A DNA stretch of 5,687 nt from Alphaproteobacteria bacterium (GTDB lineage Bacteria > Pseudomonadota > Alphaproteobacteria > Rhizobiales > Aestuariivirgaceae), in the NCBI GenBank assembly GCA_024639035.1, contig JAHEJE010000193.1, positions 1 through 5,687 of the forward strand, given 5' to 3'. How positions within the stretch are numbered: the first letter of the stretch is position 1; each line of letters starts with the position of its first letter. Shown here piece by piece: positions 1-5,687 of this stretch. Below the pieces are notes generated by a model. The model worked only from the letters and a program-made list of their open reading frames with translations, was not told the origin of the DNA and did not search any database. A program made the translations under genes and the position numbers.

Positions 1-288
1 TCGCCCATCTGGTGCGTTGCAGCGCTTGCCCGATGCACCGCATCGCGCTGCGCACTGCGCCTGCCATATGAACGAATTTGGCTCCATCAAGTGATCCCGT
101 ATGATCGAAAAGTGCTCTAGCTGTTCAGCTTAAGGTACAATGGGGATCGGGGAAACCGGAATTGGACACGGTTGGCGCCGATGGAAGAACCGGCGCCTGG
201 GATTCGCCGCCCACAAAAAAATTGGGTGCGCGCTCCGAAAGCCCCCGGCGCGCGCACCATCCAACTTAAAAAGTAACTTCGACGTTCC
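1..288. other. Intergenic region left of merR, no supported gene
   Basis: I see no convincing gene in this stretch. Bases 60-165 are more AT-rich than the rest of the window, which suits promoter or spacer DNA. A reading frame on the minus strand begins at an ATG at 67-65 and stays open to the left edge (MAGAVRSAMRCIGQALQRTRWA). It could be the start of a gene lying mostly outside the window, but 22 codons without a good ribosome binding site are too little to call. A 7-bp inverted repeat (174-180 GGCGCCG with 191-197 CGGCGCC, 10-nt loop) has no T-tract beside it, and I assign it no role. The one well-supported element is the merR terminator, listed separately. Confidence 0.6.
215..258 (-). 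terminator. Rho-independent terminator of the merR gene
   Basis: Read on the minus strand, a perfect 9-bp GC-rich stem (GGTGCGCGC at 258-250 paired with GCGCGCACC at 233-225) closes a 16-nt loop. It is followed within 4 nt by seven consecutive T (plus-strand A-run 215-221). The stem begins 30 nt after the stop codon of the MerR-family gene. The stem plus U-tract fits an intrinsic terminator acting only leftward, since the plus strand has no T-run after the stem. This suggests merR is transcribed alone rather than together with genes further left. Confidence 0.8.
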
Positions 289-720
289 TTACGCCGATTG
301 CGCCACTTTGGCGTTCTTTTCCTTGAGCATTCCGTCGACGATGTCGCAGGTCCGCTCCAGATCGAGGATGGCTTCTTCGATCTCGATTCTTTGCTCGCGC
401 AGGGCCACAAGCCGCTCGCGCAGCTTCGATGACGCCACGGTCAGCTGGGTCATCTGCCCATCGCGGAGCTGGTAGAGATCAAGCATTTCCTTGATTTCTT
501 CCAGCGAGAACCCGACGCGCTTGCCGCGCAGGATCAGCTTCAGGCGCGCCCGGTCCCGGTAGTTGAAAATCCGTGTCCAGCCCCGGCGAGCCGGTGCCAG
601 AAGGCCTTTTTGCTCATAGAACCTGAGGGTTCTCGGCGTTACTTTGAACTCCCGGCACAACTCGGTTATCGAGTATGTCTTGTCCCGGTCCGTTCGCAAT
701 TCGGTGTTGCTTTCGCTCAT
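289..720 (-). CDS. MerR-family transcriptional regulator, LiuR-like
   Basis: This 143-aa cytoplasmic DNA-binding protein has the MerR layout. The N-terminal winged helix-turn-helix covers about residues 15-83, with recognition-helix text VTPRTLRFYEQKGLL (27-41) and wing text RIFNYRDRARL (50-60). A dimerizing coiled coil follows at about 93-135. There is no separate effector domain and only two isolated cysteines (22 and 125), which argues against metal sensing of the MerR/CueR/SoxR type. The LKLILRGKRVGFSLEEI stretch (60-76) is, from memory, characteristic of the small LiuR-like MerR proteins that control branched-chain amino acid and acyl-CoA breakdown in proteobacteria. The assignment to that subgroup is inference because no target operon lies in the window. 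The start at 720 is supported by AAGAGGA five bases upstream. The gene diverges from podJ, ends in its own terminator, and has a likely operator about 85 bp upstream. Confidence 0.9.
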   Translation of the reverse strand: MSESNTELRTDRDKTYSITELCREFKVTPRTLRFYEQKGLLAPARRGWTRIFNYRDRARLKLILRGKRVGFSLEEIKEMLDLYQLRDGQMTQLTVASSKLRERLVALREQRIEIEEAILDLERTCDIVDGMLKEKNAKVAQSA

Positions 721-725
721 TGCAT

Positions 726-732
726 TCCTCTT
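726..732 (-). promoter_or_regulatory. Ribosome binding site of merR
   Basis: The minus strand reads AAGAGGA, then five bases, then the ATG at 720-718. It is a strong Shine-Dalgarno match at good spacing and fixes the start of the MerR-family protein. Its first two bases overlap the repeated TTAACGTCAA half-site at 731-740. Confidence 0.8.
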
Positions 733-740
733 AACGTCAA
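731..740. repeat. TTAACGTCAA repeat copy next to the merR ribosome binding site
   Basis: This 10-bp sequence is identical to 810-819, which is the right half plus centre of the larger palindrome at 803-820. Here the left half is absent (725-730 is TTCCTC), so it is at best a half operator. It lies between the presumed merR promoter and the merR start codon, overlapping the ribosome binding site by two bases. A regulator bound to both sites could act as a roadblock, but that is inference. Confidence 0.45.
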
Positions 741-802
741 AACCACGCGGTTACCGCCGGGAGCTTGGCCCCGGTGGTGCACGCACGCACCAAATGGTTT
801 CC

Positions 803-820
803 GTTGTCGTTAACGTCAAC
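803..820. promoter_or_regulatory. Probable MerR operator overlapping the merR -35 region
   Basis: The sequence GTTGTCGTTAACGTCAAC is an 18-bp inverted repeat with a single mismatched pair (T807/T816), centred on GTTAAC. On the minus strand its leading half contains TTGACG (819-814), a good -35 element facing merR; the -10 is not clear (CATTTG at 17 bp spacing is weak). On the plus strand TTGTCG (804-809) precedes TATTGT (830-835) by 20 bp, a long spacing of the kind MerR-type promoters use, but both hexamers are imperfect. A palindrome next to a divergent MerR-family gene is most simply its own operator. ACGT-containing palindromes are, as I recall, typical of LiuR-like regulators. Confidence 0.55.
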
Positions 821-995
821 CTCTGCTCGTATTGTGCGACAAACCGCCACACTGCATGCGTCGACATCACGATATCGATCGCAGCTCCCCTTCATTCCAC
901 GAGGGCACAATCCCTCAAAAGCTGCCCCTTCGTCAAGCAATTCTTGAACAATTCCGATAACCGCAGGGTCCCACAGCGTAATTCCGTGCCTGTAC

Positions 996-1032
996 TTAAC
1001 TCAAAATTTACCAACATCGTTAACCTTTGACA
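996..1032 (+). promoter_or_regulatory. Candidate CtrA-like sites and -35 box upstream of podJ
   Basis: TTAA (996-999), seven bases, then TTTACC (1007-1012) matches the CtrA consensus TTAA-N7-TTAA at seven of eight positions. A further TTAACC half-site (1020-1025) lies immediately before a perfect TTGACA (1027-1032). CtrA sites often overlap or adjoin the -35 box of cell-cycle promoters in alphaproteobacteria. No good -10 box sits 16-18 bp downstream (1049-1056 is GC-rich), so the exact promoter is uncertain. A GAATC (GANTC, the CcrM methylation target) is at 1055-1059, but such sites also occur by chance within the coding DNA here. The link to CtrA is inference from sequence match and from podJ being a cell-cycle gene. 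Confidence 0.4.
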
Positions 1033-1100
1033 GGTGATGGCGTGTGCCGCCTGCGAATCGCACCTTGCTTGCGATGCCGCAGCGCGGTTACGGGCCAGAC

Positions 1101-1114
1101 GGAAGAATGAGAAG
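1101..1114 (+). promoter_or_regulatory. Purine-rich ribosome binding region of podJ
   Basis: GGAAGA (1101-1106) and GAGAAG (1109-1114) precede the ATG at 1119; the second is four bases from it. The same tract contains an in-frame ATG at 1107, which would have GGAAGA directly against it, too close to work well. The tract therefore supports initiation at 1119 over 1107, and over the further upstream GTG at 1044. Confidence 0.45.
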
Positions 1115-1118
1115 TCAG

Positions 1119-4100
1119 ATGAGGCCGGGAAGTCCGTGGAGCGTAAAGGGTATCGACGGCGAAGCCCGGCAAGCCGCAAAGCGTGCAGCCCGCCAAGCCG
1201 GCATGACCCTGGGCCAATGGTTGAACACGGTTATCAAGGAAACCACCAATGACGATGAACCGGACCATGCCACGACGCTTCCCCACCCCGCCCGCAGAAC
1301 AGCGCAACAGTCACGAGAGTTCACGTCTGTGAGAGAATCAATCCAGCCCCGTTCAGCCTCAACCTCCGCGACCGCCGACATGGACATTTCGCGGCGGCTC
1401 GATTCCCTCGCCGGCCAGCTCTCGATGCTGTCCGAAACCCGCCCGGCGGCCCCCAGGTCCCGCTATCGCGAACCGGCGCGCGATGAGCCGATCCGCGACC
1501 GGCGCGACGGCCATCTTGAGATCCAGGCGCTGATCGACCGCATCGCCGCCCACGAACGCACCTCGGCAGAAGCCATCAATCGCGTACAGGCCCGCTTGGA
1601 AAACGTTTCGGACAAGCTGGCCGCCACTGATCATGCCGCCCCGGCGATGCCGCAGAAACCGGAAGATGTGCCCGGCTTCAGCGCCCTCGAATCGGCCATG
1701 CGCAACATCGTCGATCACATCGAGTCCTCCGAAATCGCCACCCGCGACAGCCTGAAGGGCATCCAGCAGCGCATGTCGGAGATGGCCGCCAAGGCGGCCG
1801 AGGCGGCACACGAGAAGCTCAACGGCGATGCCCCGGCGATCACCGGCCTGGAACAGCGCGTCAACGAGCTGGCCGCCCGGCTGGAAAAATCCCGCAATGA
1901 CTCCAGCCGCGAACTTCAGGCCTACGTGCAGGGTCAGGTCAGCCAGCTTGCCGAACGCATCGATGCGGTCCGTCACTCCACCGATGCCGTCGTCGGCCAG
2001 GCCCAGGCGGCAGCCGAGCAGGCGGCCCGCGGCGAAGGCCACAAGCTCGAGGAACGGCTGAAGGCGCTGATCACCGAGCTGCAGGGCCAGAAACAGCCGG
2101 ACGCTGACGTTCAGCGCATCTACGCCGAGATTGAAAGCCTCAACCAGCGCCTTGACAACGTCAACACCAACGCGGCGCCGGAAAGCGATGTCAACGCCCT
2201 GCGTGCTGCCGTCGAGCAAATCTCCGGGCAACTCGCCCAGGACCAGGGTTCCGCCTCGCTGCACAGCCTGGAGGACCGGCTGACGGAGATGGGGCAACGG
2301 CTGGAACAGATGGACGCATCGGCGCTCAGCCCGCAGCTGGCCGATCTGGAACAGCGCGTCCAGGCCATGGATGCACACCTGCATGCGGCCATGTCCAACC
2401 CCGGCGACCCGGCATCGGCAAGCCGTTTCTCCGACCAGATGCACAGCTTCAGCGAGCGCCTGACGGCGACCGAGAGCAAGTTCGATCACCTCAGCATCAT
2501 CGAACAGGCCATCGAGCAGCTCTATCGCAGCGTCGAGGAAACCCGTGCCCTGGCCGGCCAGTCTACAGAGGGCGGCGCTCCGGCCGCGCCATCGGCCGAT
2601 CTGCAGGCGCTGGAAAGCGGCCTGACGGCGGTCAAGGCAAGTGCCGAGGCTGCCGATCAGCGCACCAAGGAAACCCTGGAGGCGGTCCACGACACACTGG
2701 AACAGATCATCGACAAGCTGGCCGAACTGGAAAGCCGCGAAGCAGTCGCACCGATGATGCAGGCCGTCCCCGCTGCCCCGGTTGCAGCGGCGGATCTGGT
2801 GGGCACGGCCGACCCGATCCTGTCGGCGGTGTCCGGCGAACCGACGCCGGAAATGATCATTGAATCGGAGTTCGCATCGGCCCTGCCGCCGAGCGATCCG
2901 CAGCCGGCAGCCGGCACGGCACACCCGGGCGATCCGTTTGCCACCAACGCTATCGGCGGCGAAGAGCCTGAGTTCTATGCCCACGAGATGCCGGCCGCGC
3001 CGCAGCAACCCATGCCCGACGACCCTGCCGCCGTCGAGCCCGGCTCGGCGCCGCAGATGCCCGAGTTTCAGCCCGAGCCGGTTGCCGCCGCGCCGGCCCC
3101 GGCCGCCCCGGCCGCCCCGGCTGCTGCATCGGAGGATTTCATCGCCGCGGCTCGCCGCGCTGCCCAGAACGCCGCGACCCAGCGCTCGTCGATCCTCGGC
3201 GGCCTCAACAGCCTGACATCGCGCAGTGCCGCGTCGGCCAGCGACGACAAACAGCCGGGCCGCTTCGCCAACCTGTTCAGCCTGCCGTTCCGCAGATCGC
3301 CCGATGATCAGTTCGCCGGCGATTCTCCGCTGCCGGACGAAGACGACGAAGAAACCGGCGGCAGCAAGAGCCGGCGTCTGCACCTGATCCTGGCCGGCCT
3401 GGTGTTGCTGGCCGCCGTGTCGGCCTACGCCATGGGCGATGCCGGAAAACGCCTGTTCTCGCAGGTGTCGAACAATGGTCTGCAGGCAACGATCAGCGGG
3501 CCGCAAACCAGCCGCGGCGAGCTTGCCAGCAAGGCGCCCCTGGCCGGTGGCGTCCACAGCGCCGGTGTGCAAGACAGCCAGCCGAGCGATATGGCGAACC
3601 GCGTCGATGCCGTGCTGGCCACATCGGATGCGCAATTACCGCCGGCACTGCCGCAACCTGAAATGACGACGGCCTCGCTTGCCGTTCCCGATGTCACCTC
3701 GAGTCGTGCCGATGCCCTTGCCCCGGCCACCTCCGAAGCGGTCGAGACCAGCGGCCTGCCGGCTGTCGAGGCCGCCTTTACCGACCAGGCCGGCGACCTG
3801 TCGGCGCTGCCCGAGGCTCTTGGCTCCAAGGCGCTGCGCGATGCTGCGGCAGGCGGCGATGCCAATGCGCAATTCGTGATCGCCAGCCGTTATCTCGACG
3901 GCAAGACGGTGGAGCGCGATTTTGCAGAGGCTGCGGACTGGTATCGCAAGGCCGCCGATCAGCGCCTGGCGCCGGCACAGTACCGCCTCGGCACGCTCTA
4001 TGAGCGCGGCAACGGCATGGCCAAGGACATCGCCATGGCGCGCAAATGGTACGCCGAGGCCGCCGCCGCCAGCAACGTCAAGGCGATGCACAATCTGGCC

Positions 4101-4688
4101 GTCATCCATGCCAACAACACCAACAACGATGCCCAGTTCGACAAGGCGGCAAAGTGGTTCCAGGCAGCTGCCGAGTACGGCCTGAAGGACAGCCTGTACA
4201 ACCTGGCGGTTCTGTACGAGCGCGGCCTTGGTGTCGAGCAAAGCACCAAGTCGGCCTATTTCTGGTACGGCATCGCCGCCCGCCACGGAGACGCTGACGG
4301 CAAGGCCAAGATGGCCACCCTGGCCTCGTTCCTGACCGCAAGCCAGAAGTCTGAAACAGATGCGCGAATTGCCAAGTGGGCGCCGAAGAAACCCGACGCA
4401 AAGGGCAATTTCGTGGCCATCAGCGACCCCGCCTGGCAGGTCGCTGTCAACGCGCCGGCCGCCCCGGCCGAAAGCGATACGAGCCTCGCCCTGCTGTCGC
4501 AGAAGGAACTGGTGCTCAAGGCCCAGAAGTTGTTGTCCGGCATGGGGTATGACGTCGGGCCGGTCGACGGCGTGATGGGCTCGCGGACCGCCAATGCGGT
4601 TCGCCTGTTCCAGCTCCAGACCGGCGCCCCGGTCAACGGCAACGTCGACGCCGATCTGGTCAAGCGGCTCGCCGCCCGCCAGACCTGA
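1119..4688 (+). CDS. podJ: PodJ-like polar localization factor (Sel1 repeats, PG-binding)
   Basis: PodJ is a bitopic inner-membrane scaffold that marks a cell pole and recruits polar signalling, division and surface-structure proteins. Domains seen in this 1189-aa product: a conserved N-terminal box (SPWSVKGID at 5-13, GMTLGQWLN at 28-36); a long Ala/Gln/Glu-rich cytoplasmic coiled coil (about 88-545); a Pro/Ala linker (about 546-672); the motif DFIAAARRAAQNAA (673-686); an acidic then basic stretch ending KSRR; one transmembrane helix (about 754-773, positive side inward); a periplasmic spacer; about four Sel1/TPR repeats (902-1087); and a C-terminal peptidoglycan-binding domain (1127-1189, with GYDVGPVDGVMGSRT). 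The order matches Caulobacter PodJ (974 aa), and the size is nearer rhizobial PodJ. The start at 1119 puts four residues before SPWSVKG; the frame also allows a GTG at 1044, giving 1214 aa. The third Sel1 repeat has an atypical Asn-rich loop (NNTNNDAQ). The family call is firm. Its partners in this organism are inference. Confidence 0.93.
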   Translation: MRPGSPWSVKGIDGEARQAAKRAARQAGMTLGQWLNTVIKETTNDDEPDHATTLPHPARRTAQQSREFTSVRESIQPRSASTSATADMDISRRLDSLAGQLSMLSETRPAAPRSRYREPARDEPIRDRRDGHLEIQALIDRIAAHERTSAEAINRVQARLENVSDKLAATDHAAPAMPQKPEDVPGFSALESAMRNIVDHIESSEIATRDSLKGIQQRMSEMAAKAAEAAHEKLNGDAPAITGLEQRVNELAARLEKSRNDSSRELQAYVQGQVSQLAERIDAVRHSTDAVVGQAQAAAEQAARGEGHKLEERLKALITELQGQKQPDADVQRIYAEIESLNQRLDNVNTNAAPESDVNALRAAVEQISGQLAQDQGSASLHSLEDRLTEMGQRLEQMDASALSPQLADLEQRVQAMDAHLHAAMSNPGDPASASRFSDQMHSFSERLTATESKFDHLSIIEQAIEQLYRSVEETRALAGQSTEGGAPAAPSADLQALESGLTAVKASAEAADQRTKETLEAVHDTLEQIIDKLAELESREAVAPMMQAVPAAPVAAADLVGTADPILSAVSGEPTPEMIIESEFASALPPSDPQPAAGTAHPGDPFATNAIGGEEPEFYAHEMPAAPQQPMPDDPAAVEPGSAPQMPEFQPEPVAAAPAPAAPAAPAAASEDFIAAARRAAQNAATQRSSILGGLNSLTSRSAASASDDKQPGRFANLFSLPFRRSPDDQFAGDSPLPDEDDEETGGSKSRRLHLILAGLVLLAAVSAYAMGDAGKRLFSQVSNNGLQATISGPQTSRGELASKAPLAGGVHSAGVQDSQPSDMANRVDAVLATSDAQLPPALPQPEMTTASLAVPDVTSSRADALAPATSEAVETSGLPAVEAAFTDQAGDLSALPEALGSKALRDAAAGGDANAQFVIASRYLDGKTVERDFAEAADWYRKAADQRLAPAQYRLGTLYERGNGMAKDIAMARKWYAEAAAASNVKAMHNLAVIHANNTNNDAQFDKAAKWFQAAAEYGLKDSLYNLAVLYERGLGVEQSTKSAYFWYGIAARHGDADGKAKMATLASFLTASQKSETDARIAKWAPKKPDAKGNFVAISDPAWQVAVNAPAAPAESDTSLALLSQKELVLKAQKLLSGMGYDVGPVDGVMGSRTANAVRLFQLQTGAPVNGNVDADLVKRLAARQT
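3099..3125 (+). repeat. Three 9-bp Pro-Ala-Ala coding repeats in podJ
   Basis: CCGGCCGCC occurs twice in tandem (3099-3116), followed by a diverged third copy, CCGGCTGCT (3117-3125). Each encodes Pro-Ala-Ala within the flexible linker between the coiled coil and the membrane segment. Such tracts can vary in length by slippage without breaking the frame. It is most likely just low-complexity linker. Confidence 0.6.
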
Positions 4689-4772
4689 AACCGCCCGGCT
4701 GACCGCCGCCATTGACTCCGGCAGCGAGACCTGTTCCGCTTGGGTTCGACTGAAACCGTTGGACCCGGCGCA

Positions 4773-5255
4773 ATGTATCTGCCTGCCTATCTTCCAGACG
4801 AAAACCGGATTCCCGCCAGCGCCCTTTATCTGGGTATCGCCGGCGTCGTGCCGTTCTGGCTGGCGACGCTGCTGTTCTGGTCGACCAGCGATCCGGTCGG
4901 CAGCGAACGGGCCGCGGCGATCACCATCGGCTACGGTGCGGTCATCCTGTCGTTTCTCGGCGGCATCCGCTGGGGGCTGGAGATTGCTCCGGCCGGCCGC
5001 ACGGTGCGCGGGCTGACCCTGGCCGTCAGCGTGGTCCCCGCGCTGGCCGGGTTCGCGGCCATGTTCATGCCGGTGCTGATCGCCCTGGCGGTGCTGGTGT
5101 GCGGCTTCCTGCTGCAGGCGTTGTGGGATGTGGTGGCCGCCGACAAGGGCCGCCTGCCGCAGTGGTTCGCCACCTTGCGCATGGTGCTGAGCGCGCTCGT
5201 GGTCCCGGCCATCCTGCTGCTGATCGCCAGGCAGGTCGCTATGGCGCTGGCCTGA
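4773..5255 (+). CDS. DUF3429 family integral membrane protein
   Basis: This 160-aa protein has five predicted membrane helices (about residues 17-36, 47-68, 80-99, 101-119, 136-152) and short loops. The family signature is visible: YGAVILSFLGGIRWG (54-68), QALWD (115-119) and LPQWFATLR (128-136). These match DUF3429, an inner-membrane family of unknown function common in proteobacteria. The start is the ATG at 4773. A TTG at 4740 would add 11 residues with no family resemblance, and neither start has a strong Shine-Dalgarno. The gene begins 84 bp after the podJ stop with no terminator between them, so co-transcription with podJ is likely but not shown. Its last 17 bp overlap the end of convergent pdeM. 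No function should be inferred from this placement alone. Confidence 0.88.
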   Translation: MYLPAYLPDENRIPASALYLGIAGVVPFWLATLLFWSTSDPVGSERAAAITIGYGAVILSFLGGIRWGLEIAPAGRTVRGLTLAVSVVPALAGFAAMFMPVLIALAVLVCGFLLQALWDVVAADKGRLPQWFATLRMVLSALVVPAILLLIARQVAMALA

Positions 5256-5687
5256 TCGCCAGAGACGACTTCACCCGGTAGACCTTGTCGCGGCCGAGCA
5301 TCCACACCGACAGCTTGTTGTCGCCATACATCTGCCGGAACGGCGCAGCGGCGATATCGAGCCCGCCGGTGTAGGCGCCGAACGCCGGCATCACCAGCCG
5401 CGAACCGTCCGAGACAAAGCACCTGCGGCGCAACCGCCGGCCACGCCGGGCGATGCTGGCGACCGGATGCAGGTGGCCGGTGATCTCGTCACGGGCGCCG
5501 GGCCGGGAGATATGGCGCAGGGTCAGCGGGCCGAGGGCGGCCTCATCGGCGATATGCCCGCCGATACCGTCGATGGCGTCCGGGTCGTGGTTGCCGGTCA
5601 GCCAGAACACCTCGCAGGCCTCGCCGAGCGCCCGGATGGCGGCCCGGTCGTCGCCATCGAGCCGGTCGCCGGCGCCGCCGTCGTGAA
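5239..5687 (-). CDS. pdeM: Ligase-associated metallophosphoesterase PdeM, 3' part
   Basis: The C-terminal 148 residues of a calcineurin-like phosphoesterase are present; the 5' end lies beyond the right edge. Visible metal-site motifs in order are HD at the truncated end (probably the tail of the GDSFHD-type box), GNHDP (codons at 5595-5581), a His in LRHIS, and GHLHP (5478-5464). The C-terminal stretch RLVMPAFGAYTGGLDI is distinctive of PdeM. PdeM is the predicted nuclease/phosphodiesterase of a bacterial DNA-repair set that also includes an Lhr-type DEXH helicase, an ATP-dependent DNA ligase and an exonuclease. A helicase gene is commonly just upstream of pdeM, which here would be to the right, outside the window. 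All motifs are intact, so the gene looks functional. The internal GTG at 5610 is a valine codon within the domain, not a start. It ends in TAG inside the end of the DUF3429 gene. Confidence 0.92.
   Translation of the reverse strand, partial: HDGGAGDRLDGDDRAAIRALGEACEVFWLTGNHDPDAIDGIGGHIADEAALGPLTLRHISRPGARDEITGHLHPVASIARRGRRLRRRCFVSDGSRLVMPAFGAYTGGLDIAAAPFRQMYGDNKLSVWMLGRDKVYRVKSSLAIRPAP

Larger units (their letters stand above)
721..1118. other. Divergent merR-podJ intergenic region
   Basis: Roughly 400 bases separate the merR start from the preferred podJ start. Apart from the sites listed individually, it holds several short dyads: GCGGTTACCGC (747-757), TGGTGC/GCACCA (775-780 with 787-792), GAGGG/CCCTC (901-905 with 912-916) and TCAAG/CTTGA (933-937 with 943-947). 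None has a T-tract or a known role. Bases 840-1030 are clearly more AT-rich than the coding DNA. Short reading frames here lack both ribosome binding sites and recognisable products, so I call no small gene. Confidence 0.6.

Noticed and set aside
1..120. Plus-strand frame open from base 1 to a TAG at 118-120, as a possible gene end
   Set aside because: It is 39 codons, rich in Cys and Arg, does not follow the G/C third-position bias of the real genes here, and has no recognisable motif.
174..197. GGCGCCG/CGGCGCC hairpin as a second terminator
   Set aside because: No T-run follows on either strand, and the 6-bp GGCGCC core is frequent in GC-rich DNA.
901..916. GAGGG/CCCTC hairpin as a terminator or riboswitch element
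   Set aside because: The stem has only five pairs, there is no T-tract, and nothing around it resembles a known riboswitch core.
644..1030. 128-codon plus-strand frame spanning the merR 5' end and the intergenic region
   Set aside because: It starts inside merR in antisense, runs through the probable operator and promoter sequences, and encodes no recognisable protein.
1055..1059. GAATC (CcrM/GcrA site) as evidence of methylation control of podJ
   Set aside because: GANTC also occurs many times within the genes of this window, so a single copy here carries little weight.
3085..3130. GC-rich tandem tract as a possible mobile or regulatory repeat
   Set aside because: It is in frame and encodes Pro/Ala linker residues typical of PodJ-like proteins. 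It has no inverted ends or target duplications.
1359..3635. 758-codon open frame on the minus strand opposite podJ
   Set aside because: The product is low-complexity (rich in Arg, Gly, Leu, Ala, His) with no recognisable domain. It exactly opposes the well-supported podJ frame. Long stop-free antisense frames are an expected by-product of biased codon use in GC-rich genes.
3636..4712. 358-codon open frame on the minus strand opposite the 3' end of podJ
   Set aside because: It is antisense to the Sel1 and peptidoglycan-binding domains, whose sequence is clearly conserved on the plus strand. The antisense product shows no domain and no ribosome binding site.

Overview
The window reads as chromosomal DNA from a GC-rich alphaproteobacterium, most likely of the Hyphomicrobiales (Rhizobiales) or a close relative. 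The main reasons are a full-length PodJ-type polar organizer, a PdeM-type ligase-associated phosphoesterase, a LiuR-like MerR regulator, and TTAA-N7-TTWA (CtrA-like) sequences in front of podJ. Nothing suggests a mobile element, phage, CRISPR array or recent transfer. The genes look like ordinary core alphaproteobacterial genes.

Layout, left to right. Bases 1-288 hold no gene I can support. They contain an intrinsic terminator (215-258, reading leftward) that ends the merR transcript. Bases 289-720 (minus) encode a 143-aa MerR-family regulator with a clear ribosome binding site. Bases 721-1118 form a roughly 400-base divergent intergenic region. Its merR side carries a near-perfect 18-bp palindrome (803-820) and a 10-bp exact repeat of half of it (731-740). 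Its podJ side carries CtrA-like half-sites and a perfect TTGACA (1027-1032). Bases 1119-4688 (plus) encode a 1189-aa PodJ-like protein: a conserved N-terminal box, a long cytoplasmic coiled coil, an Ala/Pro-rich linker, one membrane segment, and periplasmic Sel1 repeats followed by a C-terminal peptidoglycan-binding domain. Bases 4773-5255 (plus) encode a five-helix DUF3429 membrane protein, probably co-transcribed with podJ. Bases 5239-5687 (minus) are the 3' part of pdeM, which runs off the right edge and overlaps the end of the DUF3429 gene tail to tail by 17 bp.

Functionally these are three separate units. The MerR protein is probably a local, self-regulating controller of acyl-CoA or branched-chain amino acid catabolism; its targets are not visible here. 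PodJ organizes a cell pole and is normally under cell-cycle control, so the CtrA-like sites fit. PdeM belongs to a DNA-repair cluster that would continue to the right. I found no convincing undescribed system. The points most worth a second look are the two regulatory arrangements in the 721-1118 intergenic region.
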